Below are positions 1 through 8,981 of a DNA stretch of 64,000 nucleotides, one piece after another. Source of the DNA: Anaerolineae bacterium. GTDB lineage: Bacteria > Chloroflexota > Anaerolineae > Aggregatilineales > Phototrophicaceae. Numbering within the stretch: position 1 is the first letter of the stretch; each line of letters begins with the position of its first letter. The stretch lies in NCBI GenBank assembly GCA_022841825.1, contig JALHQT010000002.1:186001-250000 (forward strand), given 5' to 3'. The translations under genes and the position numbers were made by a program. Under the pieces are notes generated by a model. It saw nothing but the letters and a program-made list of their open reading frames with translations. It was not told where the DNA came from and searched no databases.

Positions 1-2
1 CG

Positions 3-416
3 CCCCACTTCGCCGCGCTCCCCTGGCGTTGGAAAGGCCTGAATGCCTACCTGCTCACCGACCAGTCGTTCGCGGTGAGTGTCGCGCGTTACGAGCAGGA
101 GCCTGAGATGCCCTTTAAGCAGTGGTTTTACCTGGGCACCGCGCTGACGATGTGGGTGCCCTGGCAGATTGCGGCGGGGATTGGCGTGCTGGTCGGGCGC
201 GCGCTGCCGCCAAGCTGGGGGCTGGATTTCGCTGCGCCGCTCTCGTTTATCGCCATCTGGATTCCCGGCTTGAAGGATCGCCCGATGGTGGTCGCGGCAG
301 TCGTTGCCGGGTTGGTTGCGCTGGTGTTCGCCTTTCTGCCCTACCGCCTGGGGCTGCTGGTCGGCGCGCTGGCGGGCATCGCCGCGGGTTACCTGTTTGA
401 AAGGGCGCGGCGATGA
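3..416 (+). CDS. azlC: AzlC family amino-acid exporter subunit (5' truncated by window edge)
   Basis: The frame is open from base 3 and ends at 416, giving about 137 residues, the C-terminal part of a family usually 220-240 residues long. AzlC is the large membrane subunit that, with AzlD, exports branched-chain amino acids. Visible signs are the motif LLTDQSFAV (residues 17-25 of the fragment), typical of AzlC, followed by several hydrophobic helices (AAGIGVLVGRAL, VVAAVVAGLVALVFAFL, LGLLVGALAGIAAGYLF). The last codons overlap the start of the AzlD-like gene by 4 bases (ATGA), the usual arrangement for this pair. The true start lies outside the window; the GTG at 75 is internal. Confidence 0.85.
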   Translation, partial: PHFAALPWRWKGLNAYLLTDQSFAVSVARYEQEPEMPFKQWFYLGTALTMWVPWQIAAGIGVLVGRALPPSWGLDFAAPLSFIAIWIPGLKDRPMVVAAVVAGLVALVFAFLPYRLGLLVGALAGIAAGYLFERARR

Positions 417-727
417 ACCTGTGGTTGATCTTCATCCTGATCGGCATCGCCGCCTTCCTGATCCGCATCTCATTCATCGCGCTCATTGGTCGGCGGCAGT
501 TCCTGCAGTGGCTGCGCCGGGCGCTGCGCTTTGTGCCTGCGGCGGTCTTCGCTGCGCTTGTGGTGCCAGAGCTGTTCTATCGCAGCGGCGTCTTCACGCC
601 CGCCAGCCCACAGCTCATCGCGGGGCTGGTCGCCATCGCCATCGCGTGGCGCACGCGCAGCGTTCTGCTCACGATTATCAGCGGGGTTGGCGTCCTGTGG
701 GCGCTGAACACCGTCCTGGCAGCCTGA
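413..727 (+). CDS. azlD: AzlD domain small membrane subunit of amino-acid exporter
   Basis: A 104-residue hydrophobic protein with three to four predicted helices, the expected size for AzlD. It begins with an ATG overlapping the TGA of the AzlC gene, so the two are translationally coupled. The conserved AzlD features are the N-terminal helix followed by a basic loop (IGRRQFLQWLRRALRFVPAAVFAALVVPEL) containing the RF-x-P-AAV-AAL-V pattern, and a C-terminal helix with IAIAWRTRS. Its role is to form the AzlCD permease that exports branched-chain amino acids; the substrate is inferred from the family only. Confidence 0.85.
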   Translation: MNLWLIFILIGIAAFLIRISFIALIGRRQFLQWLRRALRFVPAAVFAALVVPELFYRSGVFTPASPQLIAGLVAIAIAWRTRSVLLTIISGVGVLWALNTVLAA

Positions 728-800
728 TTTCTTTACGTTTCTCATGTCAATTTTGTCTTAAAATGGGATGCAATCGCTGTCGCAGGTAAAGGTTTTGCGG

Positions 801-2228
801 ATGCATCAGGCAACCACACTGCAACTCTCGTGGATGGATGCAGTACGCACACCACTTGTTGTACTTGCTGATGGTGTTGTCCTGCGAACAAATCGTCACC
901 TCGAAGAAATCTGCCCCGGCTGCTTCACCATCGGGAATGCCTTCATCACACAGGTTGTGCCAGATCAGCGAGAACTCGTCGCCGAGTATATTGAGCGCAA
1001 GGATGCCCGCCCTGGCATGGTCTGTCTGTTTGAAGCAGGCACGCACACCTTGCGCGCTCGCATTTCGTCTGCCCCGCTTGACGAGATGGGTGACGCGATC
1101 CGCCTGATCACCCTGACGCCGCTGGATCTGTCAGATGCTCAGGAGTGGCAGTATGATGCGCGTGAGGGTCTGCTCAAGAGTCTCCTTCAACAGCTTCCGC
1201 TCAATGTGTTCGCCATCGACCGCAACGGCGTCATTCTCTATGAAGACTCCCATCGCACGGTAGTCCGGGGCATGTTTCGGGATCATGTCGGCAAGTCCAT
1301 CTACGAAGTTCACGCGGCAGAGCACGAGTTCCTCGACGATACACAACGGGTGCTGGCAGGCGAAACGATAGAGCGGGAACGCGATATTCAGGGTTATGTG
1401 TTCGAGACTTACTACGCGCCAATCCATGACTCATCCGGGGCGATCATCGGTGCGGTGGGGATGGGGATTGATGTGACCGAACGCCTGCGGATGCAGCAGT
1501 CGGCACTTGAGACGGATCGCCTGCGCATCACGCTGCAAAAGGAAGTCGAAGTCAGCGAGATGAAGTCAAAGATCATGCGGCGCATCGCCCATGAGTTTCG
1601 CACCCCGCTTTCGACCATCCAACTCAGCGCGCAGATGCTTGAACGCTACCATGAACGGCTGACCATCGATGAACGCGAGCGGCGCATCGAGCACATCCTG
1701 CGCGAAACGCGGCACATCACGCGGCTGTTGGATGACATTGCGCTGGTCGTGAAGTCCCAGGCGCAGATCACGCCTATCAACCTGTGTGATATGGACCTGC
1801 CCAGTCTTTTACACAAGTTGATCGAAGAGGTGCGCACCGCCAGCGCTGCCCAGCATTATTTCGCGGTTTCGGTCGCGCCAGAAGTTGAACACGTGCACGC
1901 CGATTCGCGGCTCCTGAGCATCATGTTGCAGAACCTGCTCTCCAATGCCGCCCTGTATTCAGAACCCGGCACGGTCATCAAGCTTCAGGCGTATGGCGAC
2001 GGTGAGCAGTTGATCCTGCAAGTCAGCGACCAGGGGGTCGGCATCCTGCCAGAAGAGCTGGAGCATGTCTTTGAGGTCTTCTACCGCGGCAGCAATTTTG
2101 ATGAGCGCCCCGGTCTTGGCTTAGGGTTGAGCCTCGTCCGCGATGCAGTCACGCAGCATCATGGCAGCATCGAAATCGAAAGCACGCCAGGCATCGGGAC
2201 AACCGTCACCATCCGCCTGCCCAGATAG
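801..2228 (+). CDS. Membrane-less PAS-domain sensor histidine kinase
   Basis: About 475 residues with no obvious transmembrane helix, so probably cytosolic. The N-terminal 110 residues are a divergent sensory region, residues 125-230 form a PAS/PAC domain (FAIDRNGVILY ... GAIIGAVGMGIDVTE), and the C-terminal half is a HisKA-HATPase core: H-box RIAHEFRTPLS with the phospho-acceptor His near residue 264, N-box LLSNAALYS, G1 DQGVGILPEE, F-box FEVFYRG and G2 GLGLGLSLV. I prefer the ATG at 801 because AGGTAAAGG sits 8 bases upstream; an in-frame ATG at 768 would add 11 residues. No response regulator is adjacent, so it is an orphan kinase. Confidence 0.88.
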   Translation: MHQATTLQLSWMDAVRTPLVVLADGVVLRTNRHLEEICPGCFTIGNAFITQVVPDQRELVAEYIERKDARPGMVCLFEAGTHTLRARISSAPLDEMGDAIRLITLTPLDLSDAQEWQYDAREGLLKSLLQQLPLNVFAIDRNGVILYEDSHRTVVRGMFRDHVGKSIYEVHAAEHEFLDDTQRVLAGETIERERDIQGYVFETYYAPIHDSSGAIIGAVGMGIDVTERLRMQQSALETDRLRITLQKEVEVSEMKSKIMRRIAHEFRTPLSTIQLSAQMLERYHERLTIDERERRIEHILRETRHITRLLDDIALVVKSQAQITPINLCDMDLPSLLHKLIEEVRTASAAQHYFAVSVAPEVEHVHADSRLLSIMLQNLLSNAALYSEPGTVIKLQAYGDGEQLILQVSDQGVGILPEELEHVFEVFYRGSNFDERPGLGLGLSLVRDAVTQHHGSIEIESTPGIGTTVTIRLPR

Positions 2229-2235
2229 CGACGGA

Positions 2236-2865
2236 CTACCAGTCCGCTCTCTCCGCATTGGGCGCGCTCGAAGGCGCAGTGATCCAGTATTGACCCAACC
2301 ACGCGATCAGCTTCGTCGAGACATCCGGGCTTAGACGCGCCGCCGCTTCGATTTGCCTGGGCGAAAAGGCGTAGACGTTGGCATAGTGCCGCTTCTGGCT
2401 CCAGACGAGATAATCGCTGCGCCAGCGCATCTTCCCCCAGAGAATAGTCGCCCGCTCTTTTCCCTGCCGAATCTGTTCCAGCCACTGAGCGCGGTCAAGA
2501 TCGCTGAGATTGGCGAGGTCAAAGCGCAGCGTCAGCATCGAGGACAACGTATAAGCACACGACATATAGGAAGTACCCGGATCGATCTCGAACGTGAGAT
2601 GAGCGGCACCGTCCTGGGTTGAGAGCGTGGTGAGATGGCGTGGGATGCGCCCGCCCACGCTTCGGGCGCTGAAGAGCGACATGAGCGGCTGATTGGGGTA
2701 GCGCTGCGCCAGCTCGATGTGCAAATCGCCTTCTGCGTTGAGCGCCCGGCTGATGACCCAGGGGACATCGGTCGCTTCTGCCCGCAGCGTGCTGCTTGTT
2801 CGCCCGCCCGCAGCATTTTCGCTGAGGGGGCTGGTATTCGTCTTGCGCGGATTGTTTTCGCTCAT
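2236..2865 (-). CDS. Conserved-type hypothetical protein, 209 aa
   Basis: I do not recognise the family. The start ATG is preceded by AAAGGAA at good spacing on the minus strand, and codon composition matches the neighbours, so the gene is probably real. The first 35 residues are polar and low in complexity; the remainder looks like a single soluble alpha/beta domain with the pattern DLANLSDLDRAQWLEQIRQGKERA, several Trp residues (WLEQ, ILWGKMRW, LVWSQ, LGQYW) and no signal peptide or membrane segment. It converges with the histidine kinase, 7 bases apart, and is divergent from ftsH. Confidence 0.6.
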   Translation of the reverse strand: MSENNPRKTNTSPLSENAAGGRTSSTLRAEATDVPWVISRALNAEGDLHIELAQRYPNQPLMSLFSARSVGGRIPRHLTTLSTQDGAAHLTFEIDPGTSYMSCAYTLSSMLTLRFDLANLSDLDRAQWLEQIRQGKERATILWGKMRWRSDYLVWSQKRHYANVYAFSPRQIEAAARLSPDVSTKLIAWLGQYWITAPSSAPNAERADW

Positions 2866-3051
2866 GGCGCGGATTCCTTTGGAGACTGTCCTTTATTATA
2901 GCCGTCTGCCGGGCATTGGTGCGTAAACCCGTATCATTTCCCAACCGCCGAAGCCACAATTAACGCAAATCTAACGGCAGCATCCTATCCTGTCCTCATC
3001 TTCCAGCGTTACAATGCGTCTGAATTTTCAAGCCAGTCAGGGAAATCGTCC

Positions 3052-5019
3052 ATGCAATTCCCGCCCAACAATCGACAAGATCAAAATCCCACACCCCCCA
3101 AAAAAGACGGCGATAAGCCCCCGCAGATCCAGATCCCGCGCTGGGCGTGGTTGGCAATAGGTCTGGTGCTGCTGCTGTGGTTTACGCTGCGCCTGCCGGA
3201 TATGGTCAGCAGCGTATCTGGCAGCCCGATCATCGACGTGCCCTATTCCTTCTTCCGCCAGCAGGTGGATGCGGGCAATGTCGAAGAGGTCATCCTCCAG
3301 GAACAGGAGGTTCGCGGCATCTTTCGCCAGGAAGTGCGCTACCCTCCCGATGGCGTGCAATTGCAGGGCGTAGAGCCGCAGACGGCGCGCGTCTTCACGA
3401 CCACGCTGCTGCCCGTGAATGACCCGGATCTTGTGACCGACCTGCGCGCCCAGGGCGTGATTGTCGAAGCCCGCACGACGGAGATCAGCCCGATCCTGCT
3501 GTTCCTGTTTAACTGGGGACCGCTCATCCTGCTGCTGGCGTTCTTCCTCTGGTCGAGCCGCCGCGCCCAGCGCCAGATGACGGGCGTCTTTGGCTTCGGG
3601 CGTACACAGGCGCGCGAATACAACGCCGAAAAGCCCAAGGTGACCTTCGCTGATGTCGCAGGGCAGGATGCCGCAAAGTCGGAACTGGTCGAAATCGTCG
3701 ATTTCCTCAAGGAGCCGGACAAGTACATTTCGCTCGGCGCGCGCATCCCGCGTGGGGTGCTGCTGATCGGTCCTCCGGGTACCGGCAAGACGCTGCTGGC
3801 GCGTGCGGTGGCGGGTGAGGCAAACGTTGCCTTCTTCAGCATCACCGCCTCGGAATTTGTCGAGATGTTTGTCGGCGTCGGCGCAAGCCGCGTGCGCGAC
3901 CTGTTCAATAAGGCGCGCGCCGCCGCCCCGGCCATCGTCTTCATTGACGAGATCGACGCCGTTGGGCGCCAACGCGGCGCTGGCTTGGGCGGCGGTAACG
4001 ACGAGCGCGAACAGACGCTCAACCAGATGCTGGCGGAGATGGATGGCTTTGACCGCACCGAGTCGGTGATCGTCATGGCGGCAACCAATCGTCCGGATGT
4101 GCTCGACCCGGCGCTGCTCCGTCCGGGGCGCTTTGACCGTCAGGTGACGGTGGCGCTGCCTGACCGCAAGGGACGCCTCGACATCCTCAAGGTGCATGTG
4201 CGCGGCAAACCGCTGGGCGAAGATGTCAATCTGGAGCAGCTTGCCAGGGCGACCATCGGCTTTTCCGGCGCGGATCTGGCGAATCTGGCAAATGAGGCGG
4301 CGCTGACCGCCGCGCGTAAGTCGCGCAAGCGCATTACCATGAGCGATACTCTGGAAGCGCTCGACCGCATCCTGCTTGGCACACAAAGCCCGCCGCTCTC
4401 CAATGAGCAGGAGCGCCGCGTCGTCGCCTATCACGAGGCAGGTCATGCGCTGGTCGCCGCGCTCACGCCGCGGGCTGACCCGGTGCTGAAGGTGACGATC
4501 ATCCCGCGTGGGCAGGCGCTCGGCGTCACGGCGTCGCTGCCGGATGATGACCGCCGCAACTACTCGCGCGAATACCTGACGGCGCAGCTTCATGTGCTGC
4601 TGGGCGGGCGCGCGGCGGAAGAAGTCGCCATTGGCGAGATCACGACGGGAGCCTCCAACGACTTGCAGCGCGTCACGTCCTTGGCGAAGCGCATGGTCGC
4701 TTCGTTCGGCATGAGTGAGGCGATTGGACCGCTCAACTTTGGCGAAGACGAACGTCAGCCGTTCCTGGGCTATTCGCTCTCGCAGGGGCGGACGTACAGC
4801 GAGGCAACGGCGGCGCGTATTGATGCTGAGGTGCGTCACATCGTCGAGCGTGCGCATGAGCACACCCGTGCGCTGGTCGCCGAGAACCGCGACAAGCTGG
4901 ATCTCCTGGCGCAAGAGCTGCTGACGAACGAAGTGGTGGATGGCGTGCGCGTCGCCGAGATCGCGGGGGTCGCCGCCAGCGATAGCCAGTTGGCGATCCA
5001 GGGCGCAGGAGGGGATTAG
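3052..5019 (+). CDS. ftsH: ATP-dependent zinc metalloprotease FtsH
   Basis: 655 residues, the usual length. FtsH is an inner-membrane AAA protease that degrades misfolded membrane and regulatory proteins. After a Pro/Lys-rich N-terminus there are two transmembrane helices (about 30-48 and 143-163) flanking an extracytoplasmic domain; the AAA module carries Walker A GPPGTGKT at residues 240-247, Walker [10 protein letters not shown], and the second region of homology ([18 protein letters not shown]). The M41 protease zinc site HEAGH lies at 461-465, with the third ligand Asp in [10 protein letters not shown]. It is monocistronic: antiparallel genes flank it on both sides. Confidence 0.97.
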   Translation: MQFPPNNRQDQNPTPPKKDGDKPPQIQIPRWAWLAIGLVLLLWFTLRLPDMVSSVSGSPIIDVPYSFFRQQVDAGNVEEVILQEQEVRGIFRQEVRYPPDGVQLQGVEPQTARVFTTTLLPVNDPDLVTDLRAQGVIVEARTTEISPILLFLFNWGPLILLLAFFLWSSRRAQRQMTGVFGFGRTQAREYNAEKPKVTFADVAGQDAAKSELVEIVDFLKEPDKYISLGARIPRGVLLIGPPGTGKTLLARAVAGEANVAFFSITASEFVEMFVGVGASRVRDLFNKARAAAPAIVFIDEIDAVGRQRGAGLGGGNDEREQTLNQMLAEMDGFDRTESVIVMAATNRPDVLDPALLRPGRFDRQVTVALPDRKGRLDILKVHVRGKPLGEDVNLEQLARATIGFSGADLANLANEAALTAARKSRKRITMSDTLEALDRILLGTQSPPLSNEQERRVVAYHEAGHALVAALTPRADPVLKVTIIPRGQALGVTASLPDDDRRNYSREYLTAQLHVLLGGRAAEEVAIGEITTGASNDLQRVTSLAKRMVASFGMSEAIGPLNFGEDERQPFLGYSLSQGRTYSEATAARIDAEVRHIVERAHEHTRALVAENRDKLDLLAQELLTNEVVDGVRVAEIAGVAASDSQLAIQGAGGD

Positions 5020-5027
5020 GGAGCGGC

Positions 5028-5136
5028 GGGTCTGGCGTGCCAAACCCGTCCGACATTGGATAATCGGGGATTGTAGGGGCGCAGCATGCTGCGCCCCTGC
5101 TGCGCCCTTACGATGCGCCCTTGCTGTGCCCCTACA
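5028..5136. repeat. Palindromic repeat cluster downstream of ftsH (family A)
   Basis: First a 20-base inverted repeat at 5028-5047 (GGGT-C-TGGC / GCCA-A-ACCC), then at 5072-5136 a nested element whose outer ends are TGTAGGGG and CCCCTACA. Inside it 5076-5097 is a perfect 22-base palindrome (arm GGGGCGCAGCA). Degenerate copies of the right arm (TGCGCCCTTAC, GTGCCCCTAC) follow. The cluster lies in the 126-base gap between two convergent genes and could act as a bidirectional transcription stop, though there is no T-run. Confidence 0.8.
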
Positions 5137-5145
5137 TGATTTCCC

Positions 5146-6426
5146 CTACGATGCGGGCGTTGCCTCCGCCGTCGCCTCGGCGGTCGGGACAGCGGCACTC
5201 ACGCCGCAGGTGGTCAGCAGTTCCTCAAACGCCACCAGTCGATCCACATTGGGCACGGTGGCGTTCCCTTCCAGCCGATAGCCCGTTTGCAAAACGGGAA
5301 TTGCCGACTCGCAGTCGCCCGCGCCGTCGATGTAGGTGCGCGCCAGCGCCAGAAAATGCGACGGATTCTCCGTGCCTGTGTCGATCAACTGGCGATAGAT
5401 GCGCAGCGCCTCGGTGTTATTGCCGAGCTGCCGCTGCACGTTGCCCAGGTAGAAAAGGCAGGTGCGGTTCTGTGGGTCGAGCGTGACGCAGCGCTGAACG
5501 GGTTCCAGCGCCTGGTTCGCGTCGCCCAAGCCGGAGAGATAGAGGAACGAAAGCGCGAACAGGGCATCGAGGTTGTTCGGGTTCAGTTCGGTAACGGTCA
5601 GCAGCGTATCGCGCGCCGATTCGTAGTCGCCTTCGCTCATCTGAATGTAGGCGATGTTGATGCGGGCGCGCAGGTAGTTGGGCATGTATTGCAGGGTCGT
5701 CTCGTAATCACGCAGGGCAGCGCCAAAATCAAACGTCGAGAAGTAGTTGAGCTGCCCGCTGACGAAGTAGGCATCCGGGCTTTCCGAGTCTGCCTCTAAC
5801 GCACGGGCGACGGTCTGATTCGCCAGCTCGATCTGATTGTTCAGATAGTAGGCGTTTGCCAGGTATGCCAGGGCACGCGGGTTGTCCGGGTCCAGCGACA
5901 GCGCCTGCAATGCCGCCGCGATTCCTTCGCGCTGGCGGTCATTTTCGGCGAGCGCGTAAGCATGGATCGCCCAGGCGTCGGCGCTGAACGGATCGGCGTT
6001 GATGGCGGCTTCGGATGCCTCGACTGCCTCCGCGTAGCGCCCGTCCATAATCAGCCCCATTGCGACGAAATAGTGGCGCATGACATCATTGGGCACGTCG
6101 GGCAGCACCTGGCGATAGGCATTCAGCGCTTCTTCAACCGCGCCGCTCTGCCAGGCGCTGTCGGCGGCGGCGAGCGCCTGCGAGGGATCGGGGCGCGGCG
6201 TCGGCGTCGGCGCGACGGCGGTGGCGATGCCGCCTCGGATGCCCATCATTGCCCCATCCAGCGCCCGCTCAATCGGCGGAGCAAGTTCGGCGCGGCGTTC
6301 GTACAACTGCCAGCCGCCAAAGGCGACCAGCGGTGTCAGCACCCACAGCCACAACCAGCGGAAGTTGAACAGGTTGCGGCGGGGGCGGTGTCCGGCGCGG
6401 TACTTCTTTGGGGTTCGGATGTACAA
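5146..6426 (-). CDS. Membrane-anchored TPR protein, paralogue 1
   Basis: 426 residues. A basic N-terminus (MYIRTPKKYRAGHRPRR) leads into one transmembrane helix (about 25-43), then at least eight tetratricopeptide repeats, visible as A-x-x-A-Y-x-x-L-D-P-x-N-P pattern pairs (for example ALQALSLDPDNPRALAYLAN). TPRs bind partner proteins; the partner is unknown. The start is a TTG, chosen because the resulting N-terminus MYIR matches the ATG-started paralogue immediately upstream; only 3 bases separate them, so they are probably co-transcribed. It ends in an Ala/Thr-rich tail. The topology suggests the repeats lie outside the membrane. Confidence 0.8.
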   Translation of the reverse strand: MYIRTPKKYRAGHRPRRNLFNFRWLWLWVLTPLVAFGGWQLYERRAELAPPIERALDGAMMGIRGGIATAVAPTPTPRPDPSQALAAADSAWQSGAVEEALNAYRQVLPDVPNDVMRHYFVAMGLIMDGRYAEAVEASEAAINADPFSADAWAIHAYALAENDRQREGIAAALQALSLDPDNPRALAYLANAYYLNNQIELANQTVARALEADSESPDAYFVSGQLNYFSTFDFGAALRDYETTLQYMPNYLRARINIAYIQMSEGDYESARDTLLTVTELNPNNLDALFALSFLYLSGLGDANQALEPVQRCVTLDPQNRTCLFYLGNVQRQLGNNTEALRIYRQLIDTGTENPSHFLALARTYIDGAGDCESAIPVLQTGYRLEGNATVPNVDRLVAFEELLTTCGVSAAVPTAEATAEATPAS

Positions 6427-6429
6427 CGA

Positions 6430-7689
6430 CTAGCCCCCAATCGGCGTCGGCGGGATGGCGGTAGGCGGGATTGGCGTGGGCAGCGCGCGCCCCGCAAAGC
6501 CGCTGCAATTCTCGGTCACAAGGCGCAGCCCGGCGAGAGTCGGGTCCAGAACCCCTGCGCCGATCCCGCGCTGGCTGATCATGACGAGCGACTCGCTGAG
6601 GATCGTCCAGGCGTCGTCGCAGTCTTCGCCGCCCAGGTAGTAATGCGACAGACCGCGCAGATACCAGCACTCGATGCGTTCCGACCCCAGCGACACGCAC
6701 TGCTCAAAATCTTCAATGGCACCTTCGTAGTTACGGCGTGAGTAGCGCACCTGCCCGCGCTGGGCGTATGCCTCTTCCAGCGTTGGCGCGATGCCGATGG
6801 CATCATCGCAGTAGCCGAGTGCCTGGGCGTCGTCGCGTACCGTCCAGTAGGTTTGGCACAGGCGCAGGTAGGCGCGCCCAACCACGTTCTGTTCGGGAGC
6901 CATCGCCAGCACCGCTTCATAGGTGGCGATTGCCTCCTCGAAGCGCTGCGCCGCGCGGTACTGGAACGCCAGCTCGAAGTACGGCGAGGTGGCGGTGGGG
7001 TTGAGAGAGACCGCCTGCTCCAACTGCGCGATGGCGGCGTCGCGTTCGCCGACGTTGATGAGGGCGAAGGCGTAAACGCGGCGCGCCGACGGATCGCTGC
7101 CGTCGAGTTCGACCGCGCGTTCGCCCGCTTCGAGCGCTTGCTGATAGCGGTTGATACTGCCGTAGGCGCTTGAGAGCGCCGTGTAGAGCGGCGAAAAGAA
7201 CTGGTCGATCTGCAAACCCGCCTGGGCGACCGGGATGGCGTTGGCGCTGTCGCCCGCCAGATCCATCGCATAGGCACGGATGGCATAGCCGCGCGGGTCA
7301 TTCGGATTGGCGTCGATGGCGCGCTGCCCGATGGCGATTGCCTCTTCAGCGCGGTTGGCTTCGATCAGCAATCGCCCATATTCATAGAGGTAATCGACAT
7401 TAGTGGGCTGCTGCTGAAGTGCGCGTTCCAGCAGTGCGATAGCCTCGTTGACCCGCCCGCTCATGTAGGCGGTCATGCCTTCGGTCGCCAGTTCGCTGGC
7501 GAAGGGCGTGGGTTCGGGTGCCTGCCCGATGGCGCTGAGTGCCATGTTCTGAAGCTGGGCGAACTGGCTATCGACCAGCCAGAGAAACGCTGCAATGCCG
7601 ACGATGTAGAGGAGCAGCCAGCGCCAGAAACCGCGACGACGACGGCGATTGCTGAAGAAGGGCTGGGAGTAATCGCGACGTATGTACAT
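6430..7689 (-). CDS. Membrane-anchored TPR protein, paralogue 2
   Basis: 419 residues with the same plan as its downstream neighbour: MYIRRDYSQPFFSNRRRRR, one transmembrane helix (FWRWLLLYIVGIAAFLWLV), a Pro-rich linker (QAPEPTPFA) and a run of TPRs (for example AIALLERALQQQPTNVDYLYEYGRLL is one, with the next starting NRAEEAIAIG). The shared N-terminal signature, single helix and TPR array show that the two arose by tandem duplication, but they have diverged widely in the repeats. It begins at ATG 7689 and is upstream of its paralogue in a probable two-gene operon. Confidence 0.8.
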   Translation of the reverse strand: MYIRRDYSQPFFSNRRRRRGFWRWLLLYIVGIAAFLWLVDSQFAQLQNMALSAIGQAPEPTPFASELATEGMTAYMSGRVNEAIALLERALQQQPTNVDYLYEYGRLLIEANRAEEAIAIGQRAIDANPNDPRGYAIRAYAMDLAGDSANAIPVAQAGLQIDQFFSPLYTALSSAYGSINRYQQALEAGERAVELDGSDPSARRVYAFALINVGERDAAIAQLEQAVSLNPTATSPYFELAFQYRAAQRFEEAIATYEAVLAMAPEQNVVGRAYLRLCQTYWTVRDDAQALGYCDDAIGIAPTLEEAYAQRGQVRYSRRNYEGAIEDFEQCVSLGSERIECWYLRGLSHYYLGGEDCDDAWTILSESLVMISQRGIGAGVLDPTLAGLRLVTENCSGFAGRALPTPIPPTAIPPTPIGG

Positions 7690-7752
7690 AGGGTACTGCT
7701 CAAGACTCTGTTACATTCAGCCGCCTTCTCGGAACAGCGACCGTGCGCGGTA

Positions 7753-8841
7753 TTATAACACGTCACGATTCTCCAGAACGGCGTAGCCCAACACGCCCCA
7801 CATGATGAGTACGGTCAGCGTGGCGTACCACGCTCCGAAGTTGAAGCGCAGCGTGTCACTCCACAGGAGTGGAAAAGCCGTCATGGCGATCAGGATGCCG
7901 CCGACCAGCGGACGCCTGTGAAAGAGCGGGATGATGCCGATGGCGAGGAGCGCGATCTGGCTGTTGCCGCTGGAATAAGGTGCGGCGAGCAGTGACGCCG
8001 CCAGCAGGAATGCCAGTAGTTCGCGGCTGAGTTCCGTCCGTGCGCGCCAGGCGACCCACAGCGTCGCACCGACGAACAGCGCCCACGCCAACGTGATCAG
8101 CGCGGGCGCGATGACGCCGATGCGCTCCAGCGCGGGCGCGAGACTCATGTTCATGATGCTGGTGCGTTCCGGGATGCCGAACATGGTCGTCAGCCACGCA
8201 TCGCCCATCCAGAGCATCAACGGCAGCGTGATCGCCAGGACGATGCCCGCCGTCTTCAGCCAGACGCGATGATGTTGTTTCCATTCGAGCAGGGCATAGA
8301 GTCCGACGGCGAGCAGTGGCAGTGCCGCCGCCTGCGGTTTGCTGCTCAGGAGCAGGACGCCGAACGCCAGGATGAGTGGCTGCTTACGCTCGAAGCCGAG
8401 GACGGTCAGCAGCGCGCCGCCGATCACCAACGCCTCAAAATTGCCGTCCACCATGTGTCGCAGCGACGGATACGAGAAGACCAGCAGCGCGATACCCAGC
8501 CAGTAGAGGCGCTTGTTTCGGATGCGCGGCACGCTGATGACCAGCACCAGCGTCGTCAGGAATGCCAGCAGCCCCCAACTGGTCTGCAAGGTCAGCAGCC
8601 CCAGTGGGGAGACCAGCAGTGCCGCCCAGGGGGGATTCATCAGCAGTCCTGCCCCGTACTGCACCGTCCCACCCGCAATCTGGGGCCATATTTTCTTCCA
8701 GTCGATGGCAATCCCGGCGGAGTCAATCGGGATGAGCTGGAAAAAGGCGATGAAGACGCCCGCGCTGAACAGGATCGCGACTGCAAAGACAATCATGATG
8801 ACGATCCGGTCGAAGGTCAAGAATGTGGCGCGTTTGGTCAT
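7753..8841 (-). CDS. Polytopic membrane protein, GT87 (DUF2029)-like
   Basis: 362 residues from the preferred ATG at 8841, which has GAGGAAATCGGG directly upstream; a longer start at 8868 would add 9 residues. There are about ten hydrophobic helices. The pattern NPPWAALLVSPLGLL after the first long loop, the FSYPSLRHMVDGNFEALVIG segment and the later helix-rich half resemble GT87 mannosyltransferase-like proteins, GT-C enzymes that use lipid-linked sugars outside the membrane. The usual catalytic acidic residue of GT-C enzymes near the end of helix 1 would be the Asp in IPIDSAG or IDWKK, which I cannot decide. The specificity is unknown. Confidence 0.6.
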   Translation of the reverse strand: MTKRATFLTFDRIVIMIVFAVAILFSAGVFIAFFQLIPIDSAGIAIDWKKIWPQIAGGTVQYGAGLLMNPPWAALLVSPLGLLTLQTSWGLLAFLTTLVLVISVPRIRNKRLYWLGIALLVFSYPSLRHMVDGNFEALVIGGALLTVLGFERKQPLILAFGVLLLSSKPQAAALPLLAVGLYALLEWKQHHRVWLKTAGIVLAITLPLMLWMGDAWLTTMFGIPERTSIMNMSLAPALERIGVIAPALITLAWALFVGATLWVAWRARTELSRELLAFLLAASLLAAPYSSGNSQIALLAIGIIPLFHRRPLVGGILIAMTAFPLLWSDTLRFNFGAWYATLTVLIMWGVLGYAVLENRDVL

Positions 8842-8981
8842 CCCGATTTCCTCGTGAGTGCCGGACAACTTTCATTGTAGAGCAGACAACGCCTGTGCGG
8901 TCTCAAGCATCGTCCGTTCCCATCTGCGCGTGCCTGCGCTACACTTGGGCTGTCTGTCCGCCGTTCGTGAGATGACCCCCT

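Noticed and set aside
3037-5043. A 668-residue open frame on the minus strand across ftsH
   Set aside because: Antisense shadow of a GC-rich real gene: composition is rich in Arg/His, it has no recognisable domain, and ftsH on the other strand is certain.
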